This document shows, in pieces, positions 39,715-47,664 of a stretch of DNA of 64,000 nucleotides; the stretch's first letter is position 1; the number at the start of each line of letters is the position of its first letter. The DNA is taken from the NCBI RefSeq assembly GCF_003946015.1, contig NZ_RHNU01000010.1:1-64000 (forward strand), given 5' to 3'. This stretch comes from Companilactobacillus insicii (GTDB taxonomy: Bacteria > Bacillota > Bacilli > Lactobacillales > Lactobacillaceae). The notes below the pieces were generated by a model. It was not told where the DNA came from. It did not search any database and saw nothing but the letters and a program-made list of their open reading frames with translations. The translations under genes and the position numbers were made by a program.

Positions 39715-41655
39715 TTAACTATTATTTAGTGCATAAGTGTATGGTATATGTGCCATTTGTGGAACCTCATCCCAAGGTACTGGGTAACCCGCTCCATGGG
39801 CACAAAAGACAGAATCTGGCGTATTGTCTAGGTCTGATACTGGCTTGTAGTCAAATTCTTTAATAATTTCATCTGAATTATGACATGGGCGATAACCTTC
39901 TACCACACACTCGAATGCACCTTGACCATGAGTATAAGCATTCACTTCTTTTGCATAATCCCGCATTTTAGAAACAGGAGCTGTCCCAGTTAATATGGCT
40001 CTTCCCGTACTAGAATCAGGGGTATCAAAGTTACCATTCATTCTTTGAATATCACTCATTGCGCGTCCCACTTGATCTTGCTCCAGTTCTAAGCGAAATC
40101 TGTACCAAGGTTCTAACAATTGACAGTTATCTTGCTGTTTCAATTCCATCAATCCCTGTCTAACCGCTCTCCAAGTTGCCTCTCGAAAATCACCACCAAC
40201 CGAATGAACATTGCTAGACTTCCCACTTATTAGGCTTATTTTGACATCAGTTAGAGGTGAACCGGTTAGAACACCGAGCTGTTCTTTTGCACCCAGATTA
40301 GTCAAAACTTGGTGTTGCCAATTTTTTCCAAGGACTTCCAAGCTGCATTGAGAGTCAAAAGTTAACCCACCGCCTCGTGTCACAGGCTCCAGCAACAAAT
40401 GTACTTCTGCATAATGACGAAGAGGTTCAAAATGTCCTACTCCTTCAACCGGCCTAGTAATGGTTTCCTTGTACAAAATACTACCTTCACCAAATTCAAC
40501 ATTTAGATCGAATCTATCCAACATTAATTGTTGTAGTATTTCTAGTTGAACTTCTCCCATTATTTGAACGTGTGCTTCTTGTAAATGACTCGACCAAGAA
40601 ATATGCAGCTGTGGATCTTCATCCTCTAATTCCCTTAATGCCGTTAGGCACTTGTGAATATCGTTGTCCATTGGCTCTAAAGCATAATTTAAAACCGGCT
40701 GTATCTCAGGTAATTTAGCATTTTTTTCATTACCTAATCCCTGCCCAGGATAAGTATCAGTCAATCCTGTGATAGCACAAACATCACCAGCTTTCACCTC
40801 TTGACTAAGTACAAACTTATTTCCATTGTAAACACGGAGCTGATTGGCTTTTTGATCATTCAAGACAACTGATTTCGTTGGCAAAACTCCACTGGTAACT
40901 CGAACCCATGTTAATCTTTCATCATTTTCATCATGCGAAATTTTGAATACTTGTGCACAAAAATCAGTATCATATTCATTTTCAATCGACCATTGTTCAA
41001 TACCATTTAAGAAACTATCAATTCCATCTAATTTTAGGGCAGAACCAAAATAACAAGGGAAAACTTTTCTATTTTTTATCATCGATTGGACAATATTATC
41101 ACCAATCTTTCCAGAATTTAAGAAGTCTTCCAGTACATTATCATCTTGCATTGCAATTTCTTCGTACGATTCATCCGGAATTTCAGTCTCAAAATTAATA
41201 CATCCAGTCGAAAATGTATCCTGTAATTGATCCATGACTTGTTTCTTATTTGCACCAACAGCATCCATCTTATTTACAAAAATAAAAGTCGGAACATTGT
41301 ACCGTTCTAGTAATCTCCAAAGAGTTCTAGTGTATCCTTGAATGCCATCAGTGGCTGAAATAACAAGAATTGCATAATCCAGCACGCTTAGAACTTGCTC
41401 TGTTTGTGAAGCAAAATCCATATGTCCTGGGGTATCTAGTAAAGTCAGCTTTAAATCATTGTATTCTAAAATTGCTTGATGAGAAAAAATAGTGATACCA
41501 CGTTGTTTTTCTAATTTGTCAGTATCTAAAAAAGCATCGCCATTATCAACTCGACCAAGTTTTCTTAATATACCCGCATGGTAAAGCATTGCTTCAGAAA
41601 GCGTGGTTTTACCAGCATCAACATGTGCTACTATTCCGGCTACAATGGACTCCAT
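39715..41655 (-). CDS. Translation-factor GTPase, TetM/EF-G-like
   Basis: A 646-residue GTPase of the ribosomal-protection/EF-G class. G motifs are AHVDAGKTTLSEAML (G1), the switch I RGITIF, DTPGH (G3), and NKMDAV (G4). The EF-G-like domains III-V follow, including VGHFEPLRHYAEVHLLLEP and AYTHGQGAFECVVEGYRPC. A Cys-containing tail SVFCAHGAGYPVPWDEVPQ ends the protein. It is about the length of Tet(M), but related chromosomal proteins are widespread in Firmicutes and are not proven resistance determinants. Nothing mobile flanks it. Calling it a tetracycline-resistance gene would be unsafe. Confidence 0.85.
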   Translation of the reverse strand: MESIVAGIVAHVDAGKTTLSEAMLYHAGILRKLGRVDNGDAFLDTDKLEKQRGITIFSHQAILEYNDLKLTLLDTPGHMDFASQTEQVLSVLDYAILVISATDGIQGYTRTLWRLLERYNVPTFIFVNKMDAVGANKKQVMDQLQDTFSTGCINFETEIPDESYEEIAMQDDNVLEDFLNSGKIGDNIVQSMIKNRKVFPCYFGSALKLDGIDSFLNGIEQWSIENEYDTDFCAQVFKISHDENDERLTWVRVTSGVLPTKSVVLNDQKANQLRVYNGNKFVLSQEVKAGDVCAITGLTDTYPGQGLGNEKNAKLPEIQPVLNYALEPMDNDIHKCLTALRELEDEDPQLHISWSSHLQEAHVQIMGEVQLEILQQLMLDRFDLNVEFGEGSILYKETITRPVEGVGHFEPLRHYAEVHLLLEPVTRGGGLTFDSQCSLEVLGKNWQHQVLTNLGAKEQLGVLTGSPLTDVKISLISGKSSNVHSVGGDFREATWRAVRQGLMELKQQDNCQLLEPWYRFRLELEQDQVGRAMSDIQRMNGNFDTPDSSTGRAILTGTAPVSKMRDYAKEVNAYTHGQGAFECVVEGYRPCHNSDEIIKEFDYKPVSDLDNTPDSVFCAHGAGYPVPWDEVPQMAHIPYTYALNNS

Positions 41656-41786
41656 TTATACATACCCCTTCAATCGTAAATATAAATTTCATTATACTTA
41701 TTTAGTGTTAACTTTTGTTGTAAAAAGGCCTTTATACTTTTAAATTCCAGTATATAATCGAAAATAAATACCTGTGGAGAAAAATA

Positions 41787-42470
41787 ATGTTCAAATACAT
41801 CATCTTTGATTTAGACGACACCCTATTAGATTTTCATAGAGGTGAAATCGAAGGAATTCATAAAATTTTAGAACAACAAGGCATACAAGACATAGATCAG
41901 GGACTTCAAACTTATTTATCCATAAACAAACACGTTTGGGAACAGATTGAAAAAGGCGTACCAAGTCAAAAATTATTGGATACTCGATTCTCACTAACTT
42001 TTTCTAAACTTGGTCTTACCGTCGATGGTAAAGAAATTGAGAAGAAATACCGAAGTATGCTTAATCATAATTTCTACACAATAGACGGTGCGGAACAACT
42101 ATTACAAGTTCTAAAAAATATGGGGTTAATCTTATTAGTAGGTACCAATGGTGTTAAAAAAACACAAGTAGACCGTCTTACTGGATCTGGATTAGACAAG
42201 TACTTCGATCACTATTTCATTTCCGACGATATTGGATTTAACAAACCAGATATACGATTCTTTTCTCCAATTTTTAAAAAATATCACGATTTATCAACTA
42301 ATAATGCAATTATGATTGGTGATAGCTTAAAGTCCGATATTCTTGGTTCGCGTAAAGCGGGACTTAAAAATATTTGGTTTAATCCTAACAATAATGCAAA
42401 TACCTTTGAATTTAAGCCTACTTTCGAAGCTCATAGCTATAAAGATATTGAAGACATATTGAAAAAGTAA
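41787..42470 (+). CDS. HAD hydrolase, YjjG-type noncanonical pyrimidine nucleotidase
   Basis: A 227-residue HAD phosphatase. Motif I reads IIFDLDDTLLDFHRGE with both catalytic Asp. Motif II is LVGTNGVKKTQ, and motifs III/IV are GFNKPDIRFF and MIGDSLKSDILGSRKAGL. The cap domain is helical. YjjG-like enzymes dephosphorylate damaged or analogue pyrimidine nucleotides; substrate assignment is by similarity only. It is monocistronic; GTGGAG precedes the ATG. A run of 13 A lies just downstream. Confidence 0.88.
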   Translation: MFKYIIFDLDDTLLDFHRGEIEGIHKILEQQGIQDIDQGLQTYLSINKHVWEQIEKGVPSQKLLDTRFSLTFSKLGLTVDGKEIEKKYRSMLNHNFYTIDGAEQLLQVLKNMGLILLVGTNGVKKTQVDRLTGSGLDKYFDHYFISDDIGFNKPDIRFFSPIFKKYHDLSTNNAIMIGDSLKSDILGSRKAGLKNIWFNPNNNANTFEFKPTFEAHSYKDIEDILKK

Positions 42471-42677
42471 AGCGACCTTGCATTTGTGTGAAAAGGCTTT
42501 CAAAAAAAAAAAAAACAGAGCTATACTATTCTTAGGATTTAAATGAATGTTAAATCATTCCTAGACTTCTTCCTATCTGAGATATACGCACAGTTCCCAA
42601 GATTTCGTTGAATCTACCTACAAATTATACATCCACAATAAATCCTAGTTGAGTTAATTCAATAAAGGAAGTGACAT

Positions 42678-42878
42678 ATGATGATGTATTCATATATAAA
42701 ATTAGGTCCTAGAGATGGAGTCTTGTTAATTGCAGTTCTTATTATGTTGGTTTTAACACTAGTCTTTAAATGGTCGATATGGGAATTTTTGTTTTCTGCT
42801 ATTGCAATCATAATTTCATTCATAGCAGGAAGAATGAAACCAAATACGAAGAACGTGCTTGCTTTCTTGAAAAAATAG
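42678..42878 (+). CDS. Small two-helix membrane protein, unknown
   Basis: A 66-residue protein (LLIAVLIMLVLTLVFKW then LFSAIAIIISFIAGRM) with two probable membrane helices and a Lys-rich C-terminus. AAGGAAG lies about 7 nt before three consecutive ATG codons. It is not recognised and stands alone between the HAD gene and a gene-poor stretch. Confidence 0.6.
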   Translation: MMMYSYIKLGPRDGVLLIAVLIMLVLTLVFKWSIWEFLFSAIAIIISFIAGRMKPNTKNVLAFLKK

Positions 42879-42940
42879 TTTAGATTGGAACAGTATATTC
42901 TATGAGCGTATATTCAATTATTAAAAATATGAGAGAAAAT

Positions 42941-42990
42941 AAATAGAGTCATCACCAACTTGAATAATCAAATTGATGATGACTCTATTT
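42941..42990. terminator. Hairpin terminator between opposed small genes
   Basis: AAATAGAGTCATCA (42941-42954) pairs perfectly with TGATGACTCTATTT (42977-42990). The flank on the minus strand is T-rich (TTATTTTC), so it best serves the minus-strand micro-ORFs, but it may also end the plus-strand gene at 42878. Confidence 0.7.
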
Positions 42991-43011
42991 AGATTCTACA
43001 CTTTGCAACTT

Positions 43012-43140
43012 TTACTGAACTGACAATTTTTTAAGAGCTTCAACTACATTAGGCCGTCCCAATATTACATCTAAGGCTTCTTTTTTATTCTTCTTTATAA
43101 TTTCATCTATATATATATTCGAAGTTTTTATATTTTCCAT
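43012..43140 (-). CDS. Possible 42-residue protein
   Basis: A short ORF beginning MENIKTSNIYIDEII and ending VVEALKKLSVQ, rich in Lys, Ile and Glu and likely helical. GAGAGG lies 8 nt before the ATG, and a perfect-stem terminator follows at 42941-42990. It comes 12 nt after another tiny ORF, so the two form a plausible micro-operon. It is not recognised, and evidence beyond the ribosome site is lacking. Confidence 0.4.
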   Translation of the reverse strand: MENIKTSNIYIDEIIKKNKKEALDVILGRPNVVEALKKLSVQ

Positions 43141-43152
43141 TTTATCTACCTC

Positions 43153-43248
43153 TCAAAATAAAATTTTGAACTCTTCATCACTTCTATAAGTCCAATATAC
43201 TACGCCTTGATACTTTTTCTTTTTATACATTATTCTATATTCTTTCAT
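43153..43248 (-). CDS. Possible 31-residue basic peptide
   Basis: Reads MKEYRIMYKKKKYQGVVYW and ends EEFKILF; strongly basic and aromatic. A TTATAT-like -10 lies just upstream (near 43258). The ribosome site is weak. Together with the 42-residue ORF it might be a small two-gene module, such as a toxin-antitoxin or regulatory peptide pair, but I have no family match. Confidence 0.3.
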   Translation of the reverse strand: MKEYRIMYKKKKYQGVVYWTYRSDEEFKILF

Positions 43249-43580
43249 AAACTCAATATAACATAAAAGTCGTAATTTTATTGATAGTTCACTACGACCC
43301 TGCTCTGCGATTAAATATTGTGGCTGACTTTGAAAATATTATGAATTACCCCGCTGACCATATTTTTCATCTGTCAGATATATCGAAAAAGTCTGCGAAT
43401 CATAATAGAAAGATATTAATTTCAAAAATAAACCTATAAGTTTCCGAAAAGCATACAAGATAAAGAGAGCAATCAGTTTCATATCCTATTTGATAAGCAT
43501 GGTATATTTTTAGTTCAACAGCCATACGTGCAAAGAACCTATCAAATCAACGTTTGTAAGCCATTATTTTGCACAGAGCC
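43249..43580 (+). other. Gene-poor stretch with possible decayed coding sequence
   Basis: No intact gene is seen. A plus-strand frame stays open from 43251 to TAA at 43437-43439 (includes VADFENIMNYPADHIFHLSD). A second, +1 frame is open from 43432 to 43596 (includes SNQFHILFDKHGIFLVQQPY). One indel would join them into about 115 codons. Neither part has a good start or ribosome site. This may be a decayed gene or chance. Confidence 0.25.
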
Positions 43581-43648
43581 TTTTTTACGACTATAAAAAT
43601 CACGCCTGTGCAAAGTACTTTGCACAAATGCAATTTTGTCGTAAAAAA
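43581..43648. repeat. 68-nt nested palindrome
   Basis: Outer arms TTTTTTACGAC (43581-43591) and GTCGTAAAAAA (43638-43648) are perfect complements. The centre is a perfect 20-bp palindrome, TGTGCAAAGTACTTTGCACA (43607-43626). AAAAT/ATTTT add inner pairs. T precedes and A follows, so it is not a terminator on either strand. TGCAAAG or its complement also appears nearby at about 43530 and 43570. Confidence 0.7.
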
Positions 43649-43649
43649 T

Positions 43650-43696
43650 GAAAAAAAAAATTCCACAAATGCTAATTTAATAACATTTGTGGAATT
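43650..43696 (-). terminator. Terminator of the tRNA-Thr gene
   Basis: On the minus strand AATTCCACAAATG and its complement form a perfect 13-bp stem around 12 nt, followed by about ten T. It lies about 40 nt past the tRNA. Confidence 0.9.
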
Positions 43697-43733
43697 CATT
43701 AATGTAAATTGATATTCTATGATTTACTTTATA

Positions 43734-43807
43734 AGCCATCTATCGGACTTGAACCGACGACCCCCACCTTACCATGGTGATGCTCTACCTAACTGAGCTA
43801 AGATGGC
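43734..43807 (-). tRNA. tRNA-Thr (anticodon GGT)
   Basis: The minus strand folds into a full cloverleaf. The acceptor is GCCATCT / AGATGGC, the D arm contains TTAGCTCAGTTAGGTAGAG, and the anticodon loop ATGGTAA gives GGT. A five-nt variable region and a T arm with GGTTCAAGTCC follow. The 3' CCA is not encoded. It reads Thr codons ACC and ACU. Confidence 0.92.
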
Positions 43808-43858
43808 AATTTCATCTATTATTTTACCAAAGGTACATTACAGATGAAATATATAAAA

Positions 43859-44380
43859 CTAAAATGCTTCGATTATTTCAGCAACTCCTGTAGCAAAGAA
43901 GAAAAATGCTAACAGAAAGACAATAATTCCTCCAGCTAGTACTGGATTGAATAACAATACAATAGCAAAAATTAGATTAATAATCGCTAGTATAACGATT
44001 AATAAGTAATATTTCTTGCCGAAGAAATGGTAAAATCTGGATGTAACTAATTGGAAAACTGCATCCATAAAGAACCAGATGGCAAACATATAGACGATTG
44101 CCATAACACCAACATTCAAATTAGCGATGAAAATAATACCAATAATAATGTCCAAAATAGATGCAAAAATTGTCCAACCGCTACGAACACCAAGATACTT
44201 TGTCATCTGGGAACCGAACCATAGTTGATAGATTCCACGTAAAATAACAAATACACCAAAAATTGTAGCCACGGTAGATAGACTATTCAATGGATACCAT
44301 AAAACTAAATATCCTGCGTACAGTGATACTAACCCTATAATAAAACCAAACCAATCAAAACGTCGTTTGGAATAATTCAT
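43859..44380 (-). CDS. HdeD/DUF308 family membrane protein
   Basis: A 173-residue protein with six predicted membrane helices arranged as repeated pairs (GFIIGLVSLYAGYLVLWYP, TVATIFGVFVILRGIYQL, and so on), the DUF308 pattern of HdeD. E. coli HdeD is linked to acid resistance; function in lactobacilli is not known. AGGGAG lies 7 nt before the ATG at 44380; six extra upstream codons are rejected. It is divergent from the DtxR/MntR-type regulator, with 129 nt between starts. Confidence 0.85.
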   Translation of the reverse strand: MNYSKRRFDWFGFIIGLVSLYAGYLVLWYPLNSLSTVATIFGVFVILRGIYQLWFGSQMTKYLGVRSGWTIFASILDIIIGIIFIANLNVGVMAIVYMFAIWFFMDAVFQLVTSRFYHFFGKKYYLLIVILAIINLIFAIVLLFNPVLAGGIIVFLLAFFFFATGVAEIIEAF

Positions 44381-44509
44381 ACAAATACTCCCTCTCACAA
44401 TTATATATACTACTTATTTTAACATTATTGATCCTCAAGTTTTAATTAAATGCGTTATAATGTTAATATAACTAATAATGTTTTTTAGTCTAAACGAAAG
44501 GTCAAAAAA

Positions 44510-45160
44510 TTGTCTCCTAACAAAGAAAATTATCTTAAGACTATATACGAACTGAATTATGACTTCACAAAAATAACCAATAAACGTATTGCGGAAATCA
44601 TGAATGTCAGCGCACCATCTGTAACAGAAATGCTAAATTCTCTAGCCGCTGACGGCTACTTGACGCACTCACCTTACAACAAAATAACTCTCACACCAAA
44701 GGGAAATCACATCTCAGAAAAGTTGGTCAAGACACATAGATTATGGGAAGTATTCTTGAATCAATGTCTTAATTATCCGGTCGATAATGTGCACAACCAT
44801 GCGGATGCATTGGAGCATTCTTCCGACAAGGATTTAATGGATCACTTAAATGATTTCTTAGGACATCCCCAACGTTGTCCACACGGTGGAATTATTCCTG
44901 GCAATGGTCAAGGAGAAACTGATGCCGACGATAAACTACTAAGCATGATTCCTGATGGAGATACAGTTCAAATTGTACGTATCTCAGATAATTATGACTT
45001 CTTACAATACTTCGGTAGCTTGAACATGAAAATAGATGATACAATCAAAATAATTAAGCACGAAAAGTTCGACAACTCACTGGTTGTTGAAAAACAAGAC
45101 GGATCTAAACTTACAATTGGTGCCAAAGCCATTGATTATATTTTCGTCGAAGAACGTTAA
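44510..45160 (+). CDS. DtxR/MntR family metal-dependent regulator
   Basis: A 216-residue metalloregulator. The N-terminal winged helix reads ITNKRIAEIMNVSAPSVTEML. The dimerisation and metal domain has the typical segments TLTPKGNHISEKLVKTHRLWEVF and ADALEHSSDKDLMDHLNDFLGHPQRCPHGG. A C-terminal FeoA-like SH3 domain begins around residue 145. It starts with TTG at 44510 after GAAAGG. It probably responds to Mn or Fe. The target genes are not evident here; the divergent HdeD-like gene is the only neighbour. Confidence 0.9.
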   Translation: MSPNKENYLKTIYELNYDFTKITNKRIAEIMNVSAPSVTEMLNSLAADGYLTHSPYNKITLTPKGNHISEKLVKTHRLWEVFLNQCLNYPVDNVHNHADALEHSSDKDLMDHLNDFLGHPQRCPHGGIIPGNGQGETDADDKLLSMIPDGDTVQIVRISDNYDFLQYFGSLNMKIDDTIKIIKHEKFDNSLVVEKQDGSKLTIGAKAIDYIFVEER

Positions 45161-45188
45161 AAGACAGCCGATGGCTGTCTTTTTTTTT
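45160..45188. terminator. Terminator between mntR-like and AhpD-like genes
   Basis: AAGACAGCC pairs perfectly with GGCTGTCTT around GAT, followed by eight or more T on the plus strand. It overlaps the stop of the convergent gene. Confidence 0.88.
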
Positions 45189-45534
45189 ACTTCTTCTTGT
45201 CAAATAATTCATTCATAGCTTCAAGTGCAGTTCCGCCATACACATATGCTGGGCCGCCACTCATAACTAAAGCAGTATTAACAGTCTCTGTGATTTCTTC
45301 CTTCGTTGCACCAGCTTCAATAGCATTATTCAAATGATCTAGAATACAACCCTCACAGCGAATTGAAATAGCTACACACAAGCACATTAATTCCTTTTCC
45401 TTATGTGATAGTACACCATCTTTTAAAGCTGAAACGTGCAAACTCAAGAAGTCTTTTCCAGGTTCACCTGACATCTCTGTAACCAATCCATAATTCTTAT
45501 GAATGGAATCTAATTTCTCACTATAATTTGACAT
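45187..45534 (-). CDS. Carboxymuconolactone decarboxylase/AhpD-like protein
   Basis: A 115-residue helical protein with the AhpD core motif CEGCILDHLNNAIEAGA (CxxC plus His three residues on). The preceding KEKELMCLCVAISIRCEG gives the conserved Glu and extra Cys. Such proteins are peroxidase-cycle or thiol-redox proteins. The ATG at 45534 lies 7 nt after GGAGG; an ATG two codons upstream is too close to it. It is monocistronic. Confidence 0.88.
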   Translation of the reverse strand: MSNYSEKLDSIHKNYGLVTEMSGEPGKDFLSLHVSALKDGVLSHKEKELMCLCVAISIRCEGCILDHLNNAIEAGATKEEITETVNTALVMSGGPAYVYGGTALEAMNELFDKKK

Positions 45535-45605
45535 CGCCATACCTCCAGTTTTTAATACGAATTCATGATAACGCTTACCAAAAAAATAATCGAGTCAGAA
45601 TAAAA

Positions 45606-45647
45606 TAAAAAAAGAATACCTATCTCATCAAGATTGGGTACCCTCTT
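45606..45647 (-). terminator. Terminator of the XrtG operon
   Basis: On the minus strand AAGAGGGTACC pairs imperfectly with AGGTATTCTT and is followed by seven T. It lies a few bases past the last gene of the exosortase operon. Confidence 0.6.
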
Positions 45648-45653
45648 ATAATT

Positions 45654-47252
45654 TTATTTATTTTCGATGACATTTTCAGATTCATCCACTTTGAACTCAT
45701 ACCATCCAAAAAGTCGCTTAATATTTGCAACAGTGCGTTCAAACGAAAATGTACCTAATAGTAATATACAAGGTAAATATTGAATCAAATAACGACTACG
45801 ACCACCTTCAAATAATAGTAAGAACATAAAACCACCAACCAAAGATAATCTCAATAATTGGATTAAGTCACTACGTGGTCCAAATCCTAAGGCAATAATA
45901 ATTAACAAGGTTATCCACCACAATTGCGCTGCAAATCTGAAATCAGCTATATGCCGTCCATATAAGAAAACGTAGTTTTTTATTTTATTACTGATACCTT
46001 TATTACTAGGTTTTTGATTCTCACGGAAGAAATGCCCTTCCTTTAACCAAGCAAAAGTTCCATCGGCAGTATTATTACGTTGTTTCATTATTAAAAACTT
46101 AATATAACCAAACGGACCAAGTTTTTTTAAACGTTTAGTCAACATTTTAATCGAATAACTTGTCTTTTCTTTTTTAGTTCTTAGAATAGACATTTCAACT
46201 GCTTGCTTAGTATCGTAGCCACCTTCTCCATAAACCCCCATTGCCATAAAATGAATAGGTGGAATTGCTAATGATTTGTCTATATTAATGTAAGTTTGAT
46301 TCTGCGTTTTGTTATTAGCGACCTTATAAGTTAATCCCGCACTACCGCCAACTAGTGTTAACATTGCTAGTGTCAAAATAACTTTGTGCATAGTAAAGTG
46401 TTTTTTTTGAACAAGCCAAGATAAAAGTTCAATAATCACAATAGCGATGACTGGAACAATTGCTGATGGCTTAACAAAATACGTCAACACTACGCTCACG
46501 CCGAAGCCTATTGCGGATAAAGCAAAGAATATTTGATTAATTAGTGTATTAGAAGAAGCTAACTTCTTCATAATGAAATAACAAAGCAAAAATAACGACA
46601 CGAACGGCAATACCCAGGCATCAGTATAGGGCATAATAATGCTTGGAAATAGTGCTAGCCATGCACAATGAATATACATAGCAGTACCTAATAATTTTCT
46701 CTTAACAATAGCTACACTTAGTAAATTAAATGTTGCTGACAAGTCTACTAAAACCAAAGTAACATAATCAAAAAACTGCCATGAAGTCAGTCCACTTATT
46801 TCCGTTAACCAGTGCATGAACAATGTCGTCAACAAGTTATTTGGATAAAGACTATAATATGCTGTCATATTAGGTTCTTTAGCATTTTCAGCGCTAATCG
46901 CCGCGTAATGTAAAGCACCGGCATCAAATCCGGCTTCCGGATGAACATAAGTGACAAATAATACTTGTGCAATAACCACTAAAATTAGCATTATACCAGC
47001 TGTTAATATTTGATGGGTGATCAAAATATCAAATAGCCACTCGTGAATTCGAGGATAAGCATAATTCATAACCAAAATCACAACAATAGCAATTACGAGA
47101 ATAGTCGTTACCATGGTAGTACTTGTACCAAAAGTATCATTATCACCGATAATAATATTTGGTGATATTAACGCAAAAAAGAGAGTCAAAAAGAACAAGA
47201 CTCTCCAAAAAACATTAATAACTGTATGACTAAAATTATAAAATCTACGCAT
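45654..47252 (-). CDS. XrtG-associated integral membrane protein (TIGR03766 type, glycosyltransferase-like)
   Basis: A 532-residue protein with about twelve membrane segments and a C-terminal soluble tail. The first outer loop (YVHPEAGFDAGALHYAA) carries an acidic motif where GT-C/family 39 glycosyltransferases have their catalytic Asp or Glu. The position and size match the TIGR03766 family that accompanies XrtG. It may move or attach sugars to lipid-linked or exported substrates; that is inference. Its ATG overlaps the last codons of the pterin-synthase-like gene by 8 nt. It is the last gene of the operon. Confidence 0.8.
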   Translation of the reverse strand: MRRFYNFSHTVINVFWRVLFFLTLFFALISPNIIIGDNDTFGTSTTMVTTILVIAIVVILVMNYAYPRIHEWLFDILITHQILTAGIMLILVVIAQVLFVTYVHPEAGFDAGALHYAAISAENAKEPNMTAYYSLYPNNLLTTLFMHWLTEISGLTSWQFFDYVTLVLVDLSATFNLLSVAIVKRKLLGTAMYIHCAWLALFPSIIMPYTDAWVLPFVSLFLLCYFIMKKLASSNTLINQIFFALSAIGFGVSVVLTYFVKPSAIVPVIAIVIIELLSWLVQKKHFTMHKVILTLAMLTLVGGSAGLTYKVANNKTQNQTYINIDKSLAIPPIHFMAMGVYGEGGYDTKQAVEMSILRTKKEKTSYSIKMLTKRLKKLGPFGYIKFLIMKQRNNTADGTFAWLKEGHFFRENQKPSNKGISNKIKNYVFLYGRHIADFRFAAQLWWITLLIIIALGFGPRSDLIQLLRLSLVGGFMFLLLFEGGRSRYLIQYLPCILLLGTFSFERTVANIKRLFGWYEFKVDESENVIENK

Positions 47253-47661
47253 CTGATTCTTCCTGATTTTTAATTTCTGATTCTGTTGGTAATTGACGTT
47301 CCGTTACATCAATACAATAAGCTCTAGTTGGTGAATCACTTACTTCAATTCTCATTAACATAGCACCATTGGATCTTAAAATAGCATCAATCTCATTGAA
47401 AAGATATTCTGTTACATTTTCAACAGTTGGATTAATTACTTTAAATTCAGGCAAATCATTAAGATATTTACCTGATAGTGCATCAATAGCTCTGTGTAAA
47501 GATTTTTCAATATCAAAAAACGATACCATTCCTTCATAGGCATGTAGTTCACAAGTTATCTCCCAAGTATGGTTGTGTTTCTTACCAGTACCTGACTTCC
47601 AACGAACCGCATGACTAGCGTTAACATACGATTTAATCTTATATGAACGTTGTTTTACCAT
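47245..47661 (-). CDS. 6-pyruvoyl-tetrahydropterin synthase-related protein of the XrtG locus
   Basis: A 138-residue T-fold protein (TIGR03112 type). The zinc-ligand pattern of the family is visible: His17 in NASHAVRW and His29/His31 in KKHNHTWEI. The catalytic Cys normally found between these in QueD/PTPS is absent (the stretch reads VRWKSGTGKK), so the reaction is likely altered. The late Glu region ENVTEYLFNEID is kept. It is encoded between two membrane glycosyltransferase-like genes, three nt after the GT2 gene. It may make or bind a modified small molecule for this sorting system. Confidence 0.82.
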   Translation of the reverse strand: MVKQRSYKIKSYVNASHAVRWKSGTGKKHNHTWEITCELHAYEGMVSFFDIEKSLHRAIDALSGKYLNDLPEFKVINPTVENVTEYLFNEIDAILRSNGAMLMRIEVSDSPTRAYCIDVTERQLPTESEIKNQEESDA

Positions 47662-47664
47662 TAA

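Noticed and set aside
39715-41655. Call as an acquired tetracycline-resistance gene
   Set aside because: The sequence shows only family membership; the gene is not linked to mobile DNA and similar chromosomal proteins are common.
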